DNA from: Streptomyces sp. BK208
Lineage (GTDB): Bacteria > Actinomycetota > Actinomycetes > Streptomycetales > Streptomycetaceae
NCBI RefSeq assembly: GCF_004364245.1
Contig: NZ_SOAV01000011.1
Location: 124,001-188,000 of the forward strand
DNA length: 64,000 bases
Reading direction: 5' to 3'
Each line of letters starts with the position of its first letter. Position 1 is the stretch's first letter. A model generated the notes under the pieces. It was not told the DNA's origin. It did not search any database and was given only the letters and a program-made list of their open reading frames with translations. Positions 50,947-62,069 of this stretch are shown piece after piece. The translations under genes and the position numbers were made by a program.

Positions 50947-51987
50947 TCACTCCAGTACCCGGGAGCCGCCGACCGGCAGGTCCCACAGGCGGTCGCGGGC
51001 CAGGCCCGCCTGCTCCCAGGCGGCGCGCACGCGGGTGAGGGGTTCCAGGACCGGTTCCGCGGACAGGACGAAGGTGCCCCAGTGCATGGGCGCCATGTGG
51101 CGCGCGCCGACGTCCTGGGCGGCCCGTACCGCCTCCTCCGGGTCGCAGTGCACGTCGCTGAGCCACCAGCGGGGGTCGTAGGCCCCGATGGGCAGCAGGG
51201 CGAGGTCGATGCCGGGGTAGCGGCGGCCGATCCGGGTGAACCAGTGGCCGTACCCGGTGTCACCGGCGAAGTAGACGCGCCGGCCGTCGGGGTCGGTGAG
51301 CACCCAGCCGCCCCACAGGGTGCGGCACGTGTCGGTGAGGCTGCGCTTGGACCAGTGGTGGGCCGGGACGAAGTCGAACCGGACCCCGTTCAGTTCGGTC
51401 GCCTCCCACCAGTCCAGCTCGGTGACGCGGGTGAAGCGGCGGCGGTGGAACCAGCGGCCCAGACCGGCGGGCACGAGGACGGGGGTGTCGCGCGGGAGCC
51501 TGCGCAGGGTGGGGGCGTCCAGGTGGTCGTAGTGGTTGTGGCTGATGACGACGGCGTCGACGCGCGGCAGCGCGCTCCAGGGGACGCCGACGGGGGTGAT
51601 CCGGGCCGGGGTGCCCAGGATCCGGCGGGACCAGACCGGGTCGGTGAGCACGGTGAGGCCGCCGATCCGCACCACCCAGCTGGCGTGTCCGGCCCAGGTG
51701 ACGGCGACGGTGCGCGCGTCCACGTGGGGCAGCGGCCCGGGGGCGTAGGGCAGCCGCGGGATGTCGGCGAGTCCGCCGGGGCCGGGTCTGACCGCGCCCT
51801 CGCGGGCGAACCGGGCGAGGGCCTTCAGGCCGGGCAGCGGAGCGGTCAGCCGGTCGTGGAAGGTCCGCGGCCACACCCGGCGCTCGGCCGGCGGCCGGGG
51901 CCGGGCGAGCGGCGGGCGGTCGGGGGCCGTGTCGGTGTGCTCGGCGGACGTGGAGGTGCTCGTCGTCGACCGGGGCTGCTGCGTCAT
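50947..51987 (-). CDS. Metallo-beta-lactamase-fold hydrolase (NAPE-PLD/UlaG-like)
   Basis: 346 residues from ATG 51987, which overlaps the stop of the upstream gene and has GGGAG nearby. After ~50 disordered Ser/Thr/Pro residues comes the fold: VTWAGHASWVVRIGGLTVLTDPVWS, ISHNHYDHLD (HxHxDH), VPAHHWSKRSL, FAGDTGYGHWF and PMHWGTF. This is the phospholipase-D-like NAPE-PLD branch, different from the shorter enzyme at 49478. Substrate unknown. Confidence 0.9.
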   Translation of the reverse strand: MTQQPRSTTSTSTSAEHTDTAPDRPPLARPRPPAERRVWPRTFHDRLTAPLPGLKALARFAREGAVRPGPGGLADIPRLPYAPGPLPHVDARTVAVTWAGHASWVVRIGGLTVLTDPVWSRRILGTPARITPVGVPWSALPRVDAVVISHNHYDHLDAPTLRRLPRDTPVLVPAGLGRWFHRRRFTRVTELDWWEATELNGVRFDFVPAHHWSKRSLTDTCRTLWGGWVLTDPDGRRVYFAGDTGYGHWFTRIGRRYPGIDLALLPIGAYDPRWWLSDVHCDPEEAVRAAQDVGARHMAPMHWGTFVLSAEPVLEPLTRVRAAWEQAGLARDRLWDLPVGGSRVLE

Positions 51988-53354
51988 CGAGGGGGCTCCC
52001 ATCGCTGAGCGTCGCGGAGACCGTCGAAGACCGCCTTCAGACCGGTCAACGCGCTTCGTACGTGTGGCAGTTCCAACGGGTCCGGGGAGGTGAGGGCTTC
52101 CGTACGCCGCTCGTCGGTGCCCGCGTCGAGCAGGGGGCCGGTGGCGAGCCGGACGCGCAGGGCCGGCAGGTCGTCGCCGAAGCGGTGGCCGCCGGGGGCG
52201 GGCAGGCCGAGCCGGGCGGTGAGGAAGTCCTCCAGTTCCTGGGCGTCGCCGACGCCCTCGGCTCCGAGGGAGTCGCGCAGCGGGCCCAGGTCGACGTACA
52301 GGTGGCGGCCGGCCTGTGGGGGGCGGGCCATGGCGCCCGCCGCGACGACGGTCTCGTGCACGGCGGCGGCCAGGCGCGCGTGCAGACCCACCGAGGCCGC
52401 CCGCCGGGCGGTGACCGGCTCGGGTTCGTCGAGCGCGTACCCGGCCGCGGCGGCGACGGGTGCGGCGACGCGGGCGCCGAGCGCGGTGAGCACGTCGAGC
52501 ACGCGCGCGTGCAGACCGTCGCCCGCGGCGGAGGCGGGGAACCGGGCGACGGCGGCCGGCCAGGCGGCCGGCAGCAGCGAACCCGCCAGGTCGGTGACGA
52601 CGGTGACCCGCTCGGGCAGCATCTCGGCGGGGCTGAGGATCACGGTGGCGTGCGGGTCGTGCAGGGTGTCGCGCCAGGTCTCGTCGCTCACCAGGTGCAG
52701 CCCTTCGGCGGCGGCGACCTCGACGGTCTCGTGCAGCAGCTCGGGGGGTGCGACGGTACCGGTGGGGTCGTCGGCGACGGACAGCACGAGCAGACGGGGA
52801 CGGCCGCCCTCGGCGCGGACCCGGCGGACGGTCTCCAGGAGCGCGTACGGGTCGGGTACGCCGCCGGACTCGGCCGGGGTGGGCACGCGGAAGACGGGCC
52901 GGCCGAGCAGCCGTGCGTACGGCGCCCACCAGGCGGCACAGGGACGGGGCACCAGGACGTCGCCGCCCAGCGCGGCGGTCAGCGCCAGCAGCAGGGCGCC
53001 CGCGCCGGGGGCGGCGGCCACGTGACCGGGCTCGGTGGTCAGGCCGCGCCGGTCCCAGTAGCCGCACGCGGAGTCCAGGAGGGCGGGGGCGCCGCCGGCC
53101 GGTTCGCCTCGGGGGCGGCCCGCGGCGGCGGCGAGCACGGCGGCCGGTTCGGGCAGCACCGGCAGCCCGTCGTCGGGGAAGTCCGGGCCGTACCGGACGG
53201 GACCGTGCCCGGCGGGGCGGGAGCCCTCGCCTGCGCCCGGGCCGGGAGGGCCGGCGGGCGGACGGCGGCCCGAGAGGCCCGCGGCCGGACCGCCGGGCCC
53301 CGCCACCGGACCGTCGGGTCCTGTGGCCGGGCCTTCGGCGTCCGTGCGCCGCAT
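51984..53354 (-). CDS. Aminotransferase class I/II-fold protein lacking the PLP lysine
   Basis: 456 residues from ATG 53354 (GGAGG upstream). The overall fold I PLP layout is recognisable: GAGALLLALTAALGGDVLVPRPC, VLSVADDPTGTVAPPELL (NPTG-like) and LHLVSDETWRDTL (the PLP-ring Asp region). However, where SK should follow, the sequence reads TDLAGSLLPAAWPAAVARF. The whole protein has one lysine, at ~442 near the C-terminus (LTGLKAVFDG). It therefore cannot form the usual Schiff base and is probably non-enzymatic or binds another ligand. The first ~50 residues are Pro/Gly/Ala-rich and disordered. Confidence 0.8.
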   Translation of the reverse strand: MRRTDAEGPATGPDGPVAGPGGPAAGLSGRRPPAGPPGPGAGEGSRPAGHGPVRYGPDFPDDGLPVLPEPAAVLAAAAGRPRGEPAGGAPALLDSACGYWDRRGLTTEPGHVAAAPGAGALLLALTAALGGDVLVPRPCAAWWAPYARLLGRPVFRVPTPAESGGVPDPYALLETVRRVRAEGGRPRLLVLSVADDPTGTVAPPELLHETVEVAAAEGLHLVSDETWRDTLHDPHATVILSPAEMLPERVTVVTDLAGSLLPAAWPAAVARFPASAAGDGLHARVLDVLTALGARVAAPVAAAAGYALDEPEPVTARRAASVGLHARLAAAVHETVVAAGAMARPPQAGRHLYVDLGPLRDSLGAEGVGDAQELEDFLTARLGLPAPGGHRFGDDLPALRVRLATGPLLDAGTDERRTEALTSPDPLELPHVRSALTGLKAVFDGLRDAQRWEPPR

Positions 53355-53531
53355 GCGTACCTCCGCGCGGTCCGTACCGTCTGTCCGTCCGTGCCGTGCC
53401 TGTTTCCGTCGTCCCGTCAGCCCGCCCGCTGCTCGCCGATCCCTGTACTCACGTACCCACCGTGGTGCCCCGCCATGGCTCGGGCCGGCTTTGGCTTGCC
53501 GTGGCACGGGCGCACCGGCGCCCGTGCCCGG

Positions 53532-54488
53532 TCAGCGTTCCCCGTCCTCCCCGCGCAGGCGCAGCCGCAGCCGGTGGGCGGCGGCGCCGCACGCGCCCGC
53601 GATCAGGACGGCCCCGGCGACCAGGGCGGGCACGGAGTCGCCGAAGGTTCCCCCGGCACCGGCCCGCACCCCGTGTTCGGCCTTCGCTCCACCGCAGGAG
53701 GTGCCCTGCGGCGAGGACCCCTCGTGCGAGGTGCCGGTTTCGGGGCACGGCGGCTCGGTGGGGGCGCAGGACGCGCCGTGCGGGGAGGCGCCCGTGCGCG
53801 GGGCGGCGGGTTCGCGGCAGGCCGGCTGGGCGGTACCGGTGCCGCCCTCGTCCGGCACGGTCATGGTCGCGCTCCAGGGGTCCTCGCCGCCGGAGGCGTC
53901 CGGGCAGGCCCCGTCGACGGTCCAGTCCTCGGCGCCGCCCGTACCGTCCGCGGCGCCGCCTTCGGTACCTTCCGTGCCCGTCGCCTCCGGGTCCGCGGGA
54001 TCTCCCGGATCCGCCGGATCTACCGGGTCGGCCGGGTCCGCCGGGTCGGCCGGGGCCGCCGCGAAGTCCTCGGCCGGGGCTATGCGTGCGGTGCCCCGGT
54101 AGGCGGGCCCGGACGTCGTTCCCGCGTCGTCCGCCACCTTGCGCAGGGCGACGGTGCCCTCCTCGAAGGCCGGGGAGGTGGCGTCGAGGCTCGCCGGAGC
54201 GGCCCCGCCGGTCGGGCCGCACGAGACGGAGACGGTGACCGTGTCGCCCGGGGCGGCGTCCGCCGGGCTGACCTGTGCGGCGGCTCGTCCGGCGGCCGGA
54301 GGGAGGTCCTCCTCCGCGCCCGGCGGGGGCACGGCCGACGGGTCGCCGGCCGAGGGCGGGGAGGCGGGTTCCCCGGCGTCGGCGGGAGGTGGCGGCACTC
54401 CCGGGTCGGCCGCACCGGCCCCCGCACAGACACCGAGGGCGGCACTGGCCAGGACGGCGACGGACAGGGCGCGGGCGGTGCGGCGCAT
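53532..54488 (-). CDS. Secreted or membrane-anchored Pro/Asp-rich protein of unknown function
   Basis: 318 residues from ATG 54488 with AAGGAG upstream. Signal peptide ~1-28 (ALSVAVLASAALGVCAGAGA), a Pro/Ala/Asp linker, a small beta domain ~75-140 (APGDTVTVSVSCGPTGG), then DPADPADP-type repeats (~143-170), a cysteine-containing region, and a C-terminal transmembrane helix (VPALVAGAVLIAGACGAAA) with a basic tail. There is no LPXTG or LAXTG sorting signal. I do not recognise a function. Confidence 0.7.
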   Translation of the reverse strand: MRRTARALSVAVLASAALGVCAGAGAADPGVPPPPADAGEPASPPSAGDPSAVPPPGAEEDLPPAAGRAAAQVSPADAAPGDTVTVSVSCGPTGGAAPASLDATSPAFEEGTVALRKVADDAGTTSGPAYRGTARIAPAEDFAAAPADPADPADPVDPADPGDPADPEATGTEGTEGGAADGTGGAEDWTVDGACPDASGGEDPWSATMTVPDEGGTGTAQPACREPAAPRTGASPHGASCAPTEPPCPETGTSHEGSSPQGTSCGGAKAEHGVRAGAGGTFGDSVPALVAGAVLIAGACGAAAHRLRLRLRGEDGER

Positions 54489-54676
54489 GGGACGGGCTCC
54501 TTCGAGCGACGGCTGCGGGGGCACGGCACTCGCGCCCTCGGGCCATCACAGCCCGCCCGGCGGGGCGACGCCCGTCACCGTGCGCCGTTCGCGCTAACCC
54601 ACCGTCCGGGCGGGTGAGCGGGAGGTTTCGGGACGCCCGGCTCCCACGGTGTGCCCTCCCGCGCTCGCCGCCCGCC

Positions 54677-55477
54677 TCAGGCGCCCGGTTCCGGGTCCCG
54701 CATCACCTGTTCGCGCACCCGGTCGCAGCAGCGGGTGATCAAGCGGGAGACGTGCATCTGGGAGATACCGAGCTGTTCGGCGATGCGGCTCTGCGTCATG
54801 TCGTCGAAGAAGCGCATGTAGAGGATGGCGCGCTCGCGCGGGGGCAGGGCGGCCAGCCGGTTCTTGACTGCCTCGCGGTCGACGACCGTGTCGAGGGCCG
54901 GGTCGGGGGCGCCGAGCGCGTCGCCGAGCGAGTAACCGTCCTCGCTGCCGGGCAGTTCGGCGTCCAGGGAGAGGGCCGTGAAGCTCTCCAGGGCCTCGAG
55001 GCCGGCCCGGACGTCCTCCTCGCTCAGGTCGGCGTGCTCGGCGATCTCCGCGACGGTGGGGCTGCGGCCCGAGACGGTCTGCGACAGGTCCTGGCGGGCG
55101 AAGCGGACGCGGTTGCGCAGTTCCTGCACCCGGCGCGGCACGTGCAGGGTCCACATGTGGTCGCGGAAGTGACGCTTGATCTCGCCGGTGACCGTCGGCA
55201 CGGCGTAGCTCTCGAAGGCGTTGCCGCGCTCGGGGTCGTACCGGTCGACGGCCTTGACGAGGCCGAGGGCGGCGACCTGCCGCAGGTCTTCGTAGCTCTC
55301 GCCGCGGCTGCGGAAGCGTCCCGCCAGCCGTTCGGCCATGGGCAGCCAGGCCTCCACGATCCGGTCGCGGACGGCGTCGCGCTCCGGACCGTCGGGCAGG
55401 GTGGCCAGCCGGCGGAACGCGTCGGCGGTGTCGGGGGCGTCGTCGTGCGGGTGCTTCACACTGGCGTGGATCGGCAT
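54677..55477 (-). CDS. SigB/SigF-like alternative sigma factor
   Basis: 266 residues from ATG 55477. Region 2 at ~40-105 (EDLRQVAALGLVKAVDRYDPERGNAFESYA, IKRHFRDHMW), region 3 at ~110-165 (VPRRVQELRNRVRFARQDL, PTVAEIAEHADLSEEDV), region 4 at ~200-255 (LPPRERAILYMRFFDDMTQSRIAEQLGISQMHVSRLI). This is the stress/sporulation group that anti-sigma kinases usually control; none is adjacent. From memory its position resembles S. coelicolor sigK (SCO6520). The 286-bp gap beyond it toward the VOC gene is empty except for its promoter region. Confidence 0.93.
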   Translation of the reverse strand: MPIHASVKHPHDDAPDTADAFRRLATLPDGPERDAVRDRIVEAWLPMAERLAGRFRSRGESYEDLRQVAALGLVKAVDRYDPERGNAFESYAVPTVTGEIKRHFRDHMWTLHVPRRVQELRNRVRFARQDLSQTVSGRSPTVAEIAEHADLSEEDVRAGLEALESFTALSLDAELPGSEDGYSLGDALGAPDPALDTVVDREAVKNRLAALPPRERAILYMRFFDDMTQSRIAEQLGISQMHVSRLITRCCDRVREQVMRDPEPGA

Positions 55478-55763
55478 GTGCGTCGCAACTCCCTCGGAGT
55501 GCGGGGTCCCGTCGCCGTGCCGGACGATGATCCGTTCGGCGGGACCCGCACGGGGGGCCGGGTTCTGGCGGTATCCGGCTCACGGTGCGGGCGGCACCGG
55601 TACGACGACGCGGGCCCTGGAGGTCGGGCGGTCACCGTGGGAGGACGTCCAGCCCGCTCGGACGCATCCGGGGCGGCGCCGCGCCGCTCCCACGGACGTG
55701 CCTCCTGTCCGAAGCACTGAACTTGCGCCTGCCCCCTGCCTCCCACGGCAAACACCCGACTTC

Positions 55764-56180
55764 TCAGCCCTTGCGCGCCTGGTGGAAGCGGATCATGTTG
55801 CCGGCCGGGTCGCGGAAGGCGCAGTCGCGGACGCCGTAGGGCTGGTCGACCGGTTCCTGGAGGACCTCGGCGCCCGCGGCGCGGAGGTGCTCGAAGGTGG
55901 CGTCGACGTCGTCGGTGCTGAGGATGACGCCGCGCAGGTGGCCCTTGGCCAGCAGTTCGGCCATGGCCTTCCTGTCGGCGGCCGACGCGTTCGGGTCGGC
56001 CAGCGGGGGTTCGAGGACGATGTCCACGTCGGGCTGGGCCGGGGAGCCGACCGTCACCCAGCGCATACCCTCGAACCCCACGTCGTTGCGGACCTCGAGG
56101 CCGAGCACGTCCCGGTAGAAGGTGAGCGCCTCGTCGTGGTCGTCGACGGCGATGAAGCACTGCGAGAGGTTGATGTCCAT
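55764..56180 (-). CDS. VOC/glyoxalase-fold protein
   Basis: 138 residues from ATG 56180. Two beta-alpha-beta-beta-beta modules (QCFIAVDDHDEALTFYRDVLGLEV and LRGVILSTDDVDATFEHLRAAG), ending GVRDCAFRDPAGNMIRFHQ. The family binds metal for glyoxalase, dioxygenase or drug-binding functions; the activity here is unknown. It follows an AraC regulator on the same strand, a common actinobacterial pairing. Confidence 0.9.
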   Translation of the reverse strand: MDINLSQCFIAVDDHDEALTFYRDVLGLEVRNDVGFEGMRWVTVGSPAQPDVDIVLEPPLADPNASAADRKAMAELLAKGHLRGVILSTDDVDATFEHLRAAGAEVLQEPVDQPYGVRDCAFRDPAGNMIRFHQARKG

Positions 56181-56261
56181 GCACGTCACGCTACGGGCGG
56201 TGGTGCGGACGTCGCTTCTCCGTTCCTGACCGACTCGCAATCCCCGAACGGCGTCCCGCCC

Positions 56262-56280
56262 CCGACCGACTCGCGGTCGG
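56262..56280 (-). terminator. Short hairpin between the AraC and VOC genes
   Basis: CCGACCG-ACTCG-CGGTCGG, 7-bp stem, in the 196-bp gap after the AraC stop. It may reduce read-through into the VOC gene. Confidence 0.35.
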
Positions 56281-56376
56281 CCGGGCGAGGCGGTCGCCGG
56301 CCTCGGGGCGGCGAGGGCACCCGTCCGACGCCCCGTCCGACGCCCGTCCCTCGGTCGGTCCGGTGCCGCCGGCCGG

Positions 56377-56793
56377 TCAGCTCTTGCGACCCGGCTCCCC
56401 GTTCCGCACCGGCCGGGTGTGGACCCTGGCGACGCAGGCCGGGACGGCGGCGCCGTCGGAGTGGTCGCGGTCCCGGTAGGCGCTCGGGCTCTCCCCGACC
56501 AGTTCGGTGAAGCGCGAGCTGAACGATCCCAGCGAGGTACAGCCCACCGCGAAGCAGACCTCGGTGACGCTCAAGTCGCCGCGCCGCAGCAGCGCCATGG
56601 CGCGTTCGATGCGGCGCGTCATCAGGTAGCTGTACGGCGTCTCCCCGTACGCGGCGCGGAAGCTGCGGGAGAAGTGGCCGGCCGACATGAGGGCGACGCG
56701 CGCCAGCGCCGGCACGTCGAGCGGCTCGGCGTACTCGCGGTCCATCAGGTCGCGGGCCCGCCGCAGCCGGGCCAGGTCCTCCAGCGTCGTCAC
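56377..56793 (-). CDS. Short AraC-family regulator (DNA-binding domain only)
   Basis: 138 residues from GTG 56793. Two helix-turn-helix units: LARVALMSAGHFSRSFRAAYGETPYSYLMTRRI and LSVTEVCFAVGCTSLGSFSSRFTELVGESPSAYR, which is the AraC signature. No effector domain exists, so control is probably by a partner or by level. It probably regulates the downstream VOC gene. Confidence 0.9.
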   Translation of the reverse strand: MTTLEDLARLRRARDLMDREYAEPLDVPALARVALMSAGHFSRSFRAAYGETPYSYLMTRRIERAMALLRRGDLSVTEVCFAVGCTSLGSFSSRFTELVGESPSAYRDRDHSDGAAVPACVARVHTRPVRNGEPGRKS

Positions 56794-56866
56794 CCGGTCA
56801 CGATCCCACAGCGCCGGACGCCCCGGAAAGGGCTTCCGGCGCCGAGGGGCGCGGCCGCCGTCGGCC

Positions 56867-59257
<2,391 letters not shown>

Positions 59258-59440
59258 CGTCTCTCCGTCCGTCGGGGGCTCGTCGAGGTGACGCCCTCGG
59301 TGCCTGGTCACACGCTAGAGGGGACGCCGCGGCCCGCGCTTCTCGATTCCTGATCCGGTGGAAATCGGAACGGACCCGTCCGTGTCGGCCCGCGGTGTCC
59401 GGGTACGCGGTCGGCACCCGTTCAGGATGTGGAGGGAGAC

Positions 59441-59839
59441 ATGCAGCGAGGCAGCGACCGGATGAGCGTCCACCGCGACGACGAGATGAAGCACGAACTG
59501 CAGGGTCTGCTCCGGTCCGGGCACTCCACCCGCACCGAGGAGTGGAACGACCCGGAACCGGCCGCCGAGGACGACCCGGACGTCACGTACGGACCGGTGA
59601 CGCCGGGCCGCGGACCAACGTACCTGGAGGCCCTGCGGCTGGAGCTGGCCCGGAACCTGACCCGGGGCAGCTTTCCCGCGGGACCGCGGGAACTGACCCG
59701 CACCCTGCGCCGGGGCAACGCGCCGGACGCCCTCGTCGAAGGGCTGGACCGGCTGCCGCACAAGGCGCGCTACGACAACGTCCAGGAGCTGGCGGTGGCC
59801 CTCACCGAGAGCGGCCCGTCCGGAGCCTCCGGCACGTGA
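59441..59839 (+). CDS. DUF2795-domain protein
   Basis: 132 residues from ATG 59441 (GGAGGGAG just upstream). The acidic N-terminal half (EWNDPEPAAEDDPDV) leads to a domain at ~60-125 ending with ALVEGLDRLPHKARYDNVQELAVAL, a DUF2795 feature. Function unknown; such proteins are common near stress genes. Its stop lies just before a run of 19-bp repeats that leads to the PfpI gene. Confidence 0.8.
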   Translation: MQRGSDRMSVHRDDEMKHELQGLLRSGHSTRTEEWNDPEPAAEDDPDVTYGPVTPGRGPTYLEALRLELARNLTRGSFPAGPRELTRTLRRGNAPDALVEGLDRLPHKARYDNVQELAVALTESGPSGASGT

Positions 59840-59895
59840 GGACCCGGTACGTGAAGACCCCTCCGGTACGTGAAGACCCCTCCGGTACGTGAAGG
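59830..59895. repeat. Tandem 19-bp repeats between DUF2795 and PfpI genes
   Basis: Two exact copies of CGGTACGTGAAGACCCCTC (59845-59863 and 59864-59882), a third copy truncated after CGGTACGTGAAG (59883), and a degenerate one, CGGCACGTGAGGACC, at 59830. The last copy runs into the ribosome-binding site of the next gene. Confidence 0.85.
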
Positions 59896-59912
59896 AAGGA
59901 AATCCGAACTCC

Positions 59913-60452
59913 ATGCGCATCGCATTTCTCACCGCGCCCGAGGGCGTGGAACAGGTCGAACTGACCGAGCCGTGGAAGGCCGCGAAGGACGCCGGTCACG
60001 AGCCGGTGCTCGTCTCCACGCAGTCCGGTGAGGTCCAGGGCTTCAACCATCTCGACAAGGCGGACACGTTCCCGGTGGACGAGGTGGTGGGCAGCGCGTC
60101 CGCCGACTCGTTCGGCGGCCTCGTGCTGCCCGGCGGGGTGGCGAACCCGGACTTCCTGCGGACCGACGAGAAGGCCGTGTCGTTCGTCAGGGACTTCTTC
60201 GAACAGGGCCGGCCGGTTGCGGCCATCTGCCACGCGCCGTGGACCCTGATCGAGGCGGACGTGGTCCGCGGCCGGACTGTGACCTCCTGGCCGAGTCTGC
60301 GGACGGATCTGCGCAACGCGGGCGCCACGTGGGTCGACGAGCAGGTGCAGGTCTGCGACAAGGGCGGCAACGTCCTGATCACGAGCCGCAAGCCGGACGA
60401 CCTTGCGGCGTTCTGCGAGACCTTCCTGGCCCAGTTCGCCAAGGCGGGCTGA
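59913..60452 (+). CDS. DJ-1/PfpI-family protein
   Basis: 179 residues from ATG 59913 (AAGGAAGGA upstream; an in-frame GTG at 59889 is possible). The conserved nucleophile elbow VAAICHAPWTL holds the catalytic cysteine, with the YajL/PfpI features FLTAPEGVEQVEL at the start and FGGLVLPGGVANPD. The protein family includes stress proteases, deglycases and chaperones (YhbO/PfpI type). It follows the DUF2795 gene at short distance and is probably co-transcribed with it. Confidence 0.92.
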   Translation: MRIAFLTAPEGVEQVELTEPWKAAKDAGHEPVLVSTQSGEVQGFNHLDKADTFPVDEVVGSASADSFGGLVLPGGVANPDFLRTDEKAVSFVRDFFEQGRPVAAICHAPWTLIEADVVRGRTVTSWPSLRTDLRNAGATWVDEQVQVCDKGGNVLITSRKPDDLAAFCETFLAQFAKAG

Positions 60453-60512
60453 GCCGGGCGGCCGACGCGCCGGTCCGGGGGAACCGCCGGGCCGACGGGA
60501 CCGCATCGACCT

Positions 60513-60550
60513 GCGGGCCACCGGTGACGTACCGATCGCCGGTGGCCCGC
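60513..60550. terminator. 12-bp hairpin between convergent genes
   Basis: GCGGGCCACCGG (60513-60524) and CCGGTGGCCCGC (60539-60550), perfect, 14-base loop, between the PfpI gene and the convergent DUF6158 gene. Confidence 0.75.
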
Positions 60551-60558
60551 GGCCGTGC

Positions 60559-60837
60559 TCAGCCGCCGGGCGCGGCGCCCTGGCCGCAGCCGCGCTCCCG
60601 GGCGCCCTCGCGGGTGCGGCCGGGGGCCACCGGGCGCCTGGGGTTGCGGCGCAGCCACTCGCCCTCCAGCCCGGCCATGCGGTCGTTGTGGGCCCGCAGC
60701 GCGTCGTTCGACCCGTACAGCAGGGTGTCGTGGCGCGTGCGGTGGATGGTCTCCAGCTCTTTCATGAGCTGCTGGTCGTCCAGTCTGCCCGGGTCCACTC
60801 CGGTCACGGTGTCGTCCCGCGTGTCGTGTTCGTTCAT
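60559..60837 (-). CDS. DUF6158-family small protein
   Basis: 92 residues from ATG 60837. It begins MNEHDTRDDTVTGVDPGRLDD, then QQLMKELETIHRTRHDTLLYGSNDALRAHNDRMAGLEGEWLRRNP, a helical, charged core typical of this Streptomyces family, and ends with an Arg/Gly tail. Function unknown. Divergent from the release-factor-fold gene, with 62 bp between starts. Confidence 0.75.
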   Translation of the reverse strand: MNEHDTRDDTVTGVDPGRLDDQQLMKELETIHRTRHDTLLYGSNDALRAHNDRMAGLEGEWLRRNPRRPVAPGRTREGARERGCGQGAAPGG

Positions 60838-60899
60838 GCGTCCCGGGTACCCGCCCCGCAGCACTACGACCCCCGAGCGGCACCCGGGAGGGCAGCCAC

Positions 60900-62021
60900 A
60901 TGGACCTCGCGTTTCTGCACCCCCTCTACGAGCATCAGGGACCCTGGGCCTCCGTCTACGTCGACCTCTCCCGGCACACGGAGGACACCGCCCACGAGCG
61001 TGAGCTGACGGCCGCCGCGGTGGCCCGGGAGCTGGCGGAGCAGGGCGCGGACGACGCCACCTGTCAGGCGGTGCGCAAGGCGGTCGACGAGCTGAGGCAC
61101 GCCTCCGACCCGCACGGGCGGGCCCTGTTCGCGTGCGCCGGTCAGGTGGTCCTCGACCCGCCGCTGGCCCGCCCCCCGTACGGCGGGACCACGGCCGACT
61201 GGGCCCCGCTGCCGCACGTCACGCCGCTGCTGGACCTGGCGGGAGAGGACCCGGTGTGCGTGGTGGCCTACATCGACCGCAAGGGAGCCGACTTCGAGCT
61301 GCGCAGCGCGCTGGGCAGCTCCGACGCGGGCGGTGTGACCGGCAGGCAGTGGCCGCTGCACCGCACGAGCAGCTCGGACTGGTCGGAGCGCCACTTCCAG
61401 CTCCGGGTGGAGAACACCTGGGAGCACAACGCGGCGGAGATCGCGGACGCGCTCGCCGTGTGCCAGGAGGAGACGGGCGCCGACCTGCTGATCCTGGTGG
61501 GTGACGACCGGGAGCGGCGTTCCGTGCACGAGCGGCTGCCGAAGCGCCTGCGGGAGCGCGTCGCCGAGGCCTCGCGGGGCGCCGGCAGCAGGCTGCTGGA
61601 CGACGAGGTGGAGGGGCTGCGCGCCGAGCACGTCCGCAGCCGCGCCCGGGAGGAGCTGGACCGGTTCCTGGCCGCCAGGTCCCGCGACGAAGAGGGCCGC
61701 TCCGGCGCGGCGGAGGGCGTGCCCGCGCTGGTCGAGGCCGCCCGGGAGCACCGCATCGACGAGCTGCTGGTCATCCCGGACGCTCCCGACACGCACCGTG
61801 AGGTGTGGATCGGGGAGGACGCCGACCAGGTGGCGGTGCGCCGTACCGAACTCACCACGCTCGGCGAACAGAACTCCTGGTCGGCCCGGGCGGACGACGC
61901 CCTGCTGCGTTCGGCGGTGATGACCGGCGCCCCCGCGATCTCGGTGACGCCGGTGCTGCCGCCGGAGACCGCGGAGAAGGCACCGGTGGGCGGCCTGGGT
62001 GCGCTGCTGCGCTGGAAGTGA
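60900..62021 (+). CDS. Archaeo-eukaryotic release-factor-fold protein (baeRF2 / Rv2629-like)
   Basis: 373 residues from ATG 60900 (GGGAGGG upstream). VVAYIDRKGADFELR and an eRF1 domain 2-like segment (FQLRVENTWEHNAAEIADAL) are followed by ADLLILVGDDRERRSVHERL and a C-terminal L7Ae-like part (IDELLVIPDAPDTHREVWIGED). The bacterial eRF1-like family 2 includes mycobacterial Rv2629, which is a Balon-type ribosome hibernation factor. A role in sparing ribosomes under stress is inferred from that family, and fits the neighbouring stress-type genes. Confidence 0.82.
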   Translation: MDLAFLHPLYEHQGPWASVYVDLSRHTEDTAHERELTAAAVARELAEQGADDATCQAVRKAVDELRHASDPHGRALFACAGQVVLDPPLARPPYGGTTADWAPLPHVTPLLDLAGEDPVCVVAYIDRKGADFELRSALGSSDAGGVTGRQWPLHRTSSSDWSERHFQLRVENTWEHNAAEIADALAVCQEETGADLLILVGDDRERRSVHERLPKRLRERVAEASRGAGSRLLDDEVEGLRAEHVRSRAREELDRFLAARSRDEEGRSGAAEGVPALVEAAREHRIDELLVIPDAPDTHREVWIGEDADQVAVRRTELTTLGEQNSWSARADDALLRSAVMTGAPAISVTPVLPPETAEKAPVGGLGALLRWK

Positions 62022-62069
62022 TCCCGGCGGTGGTCCGGCCCCCTCGGCCGGTCCGCCCTCCCCCGCCGG

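Noticed and set aside
53985..54060. GGGTCSGCCG-type DNA repeats
   Set aside because: They encode the Asp-Pro-Ala repeats of the secreted protein at 53532-54488 and are not a separate element.
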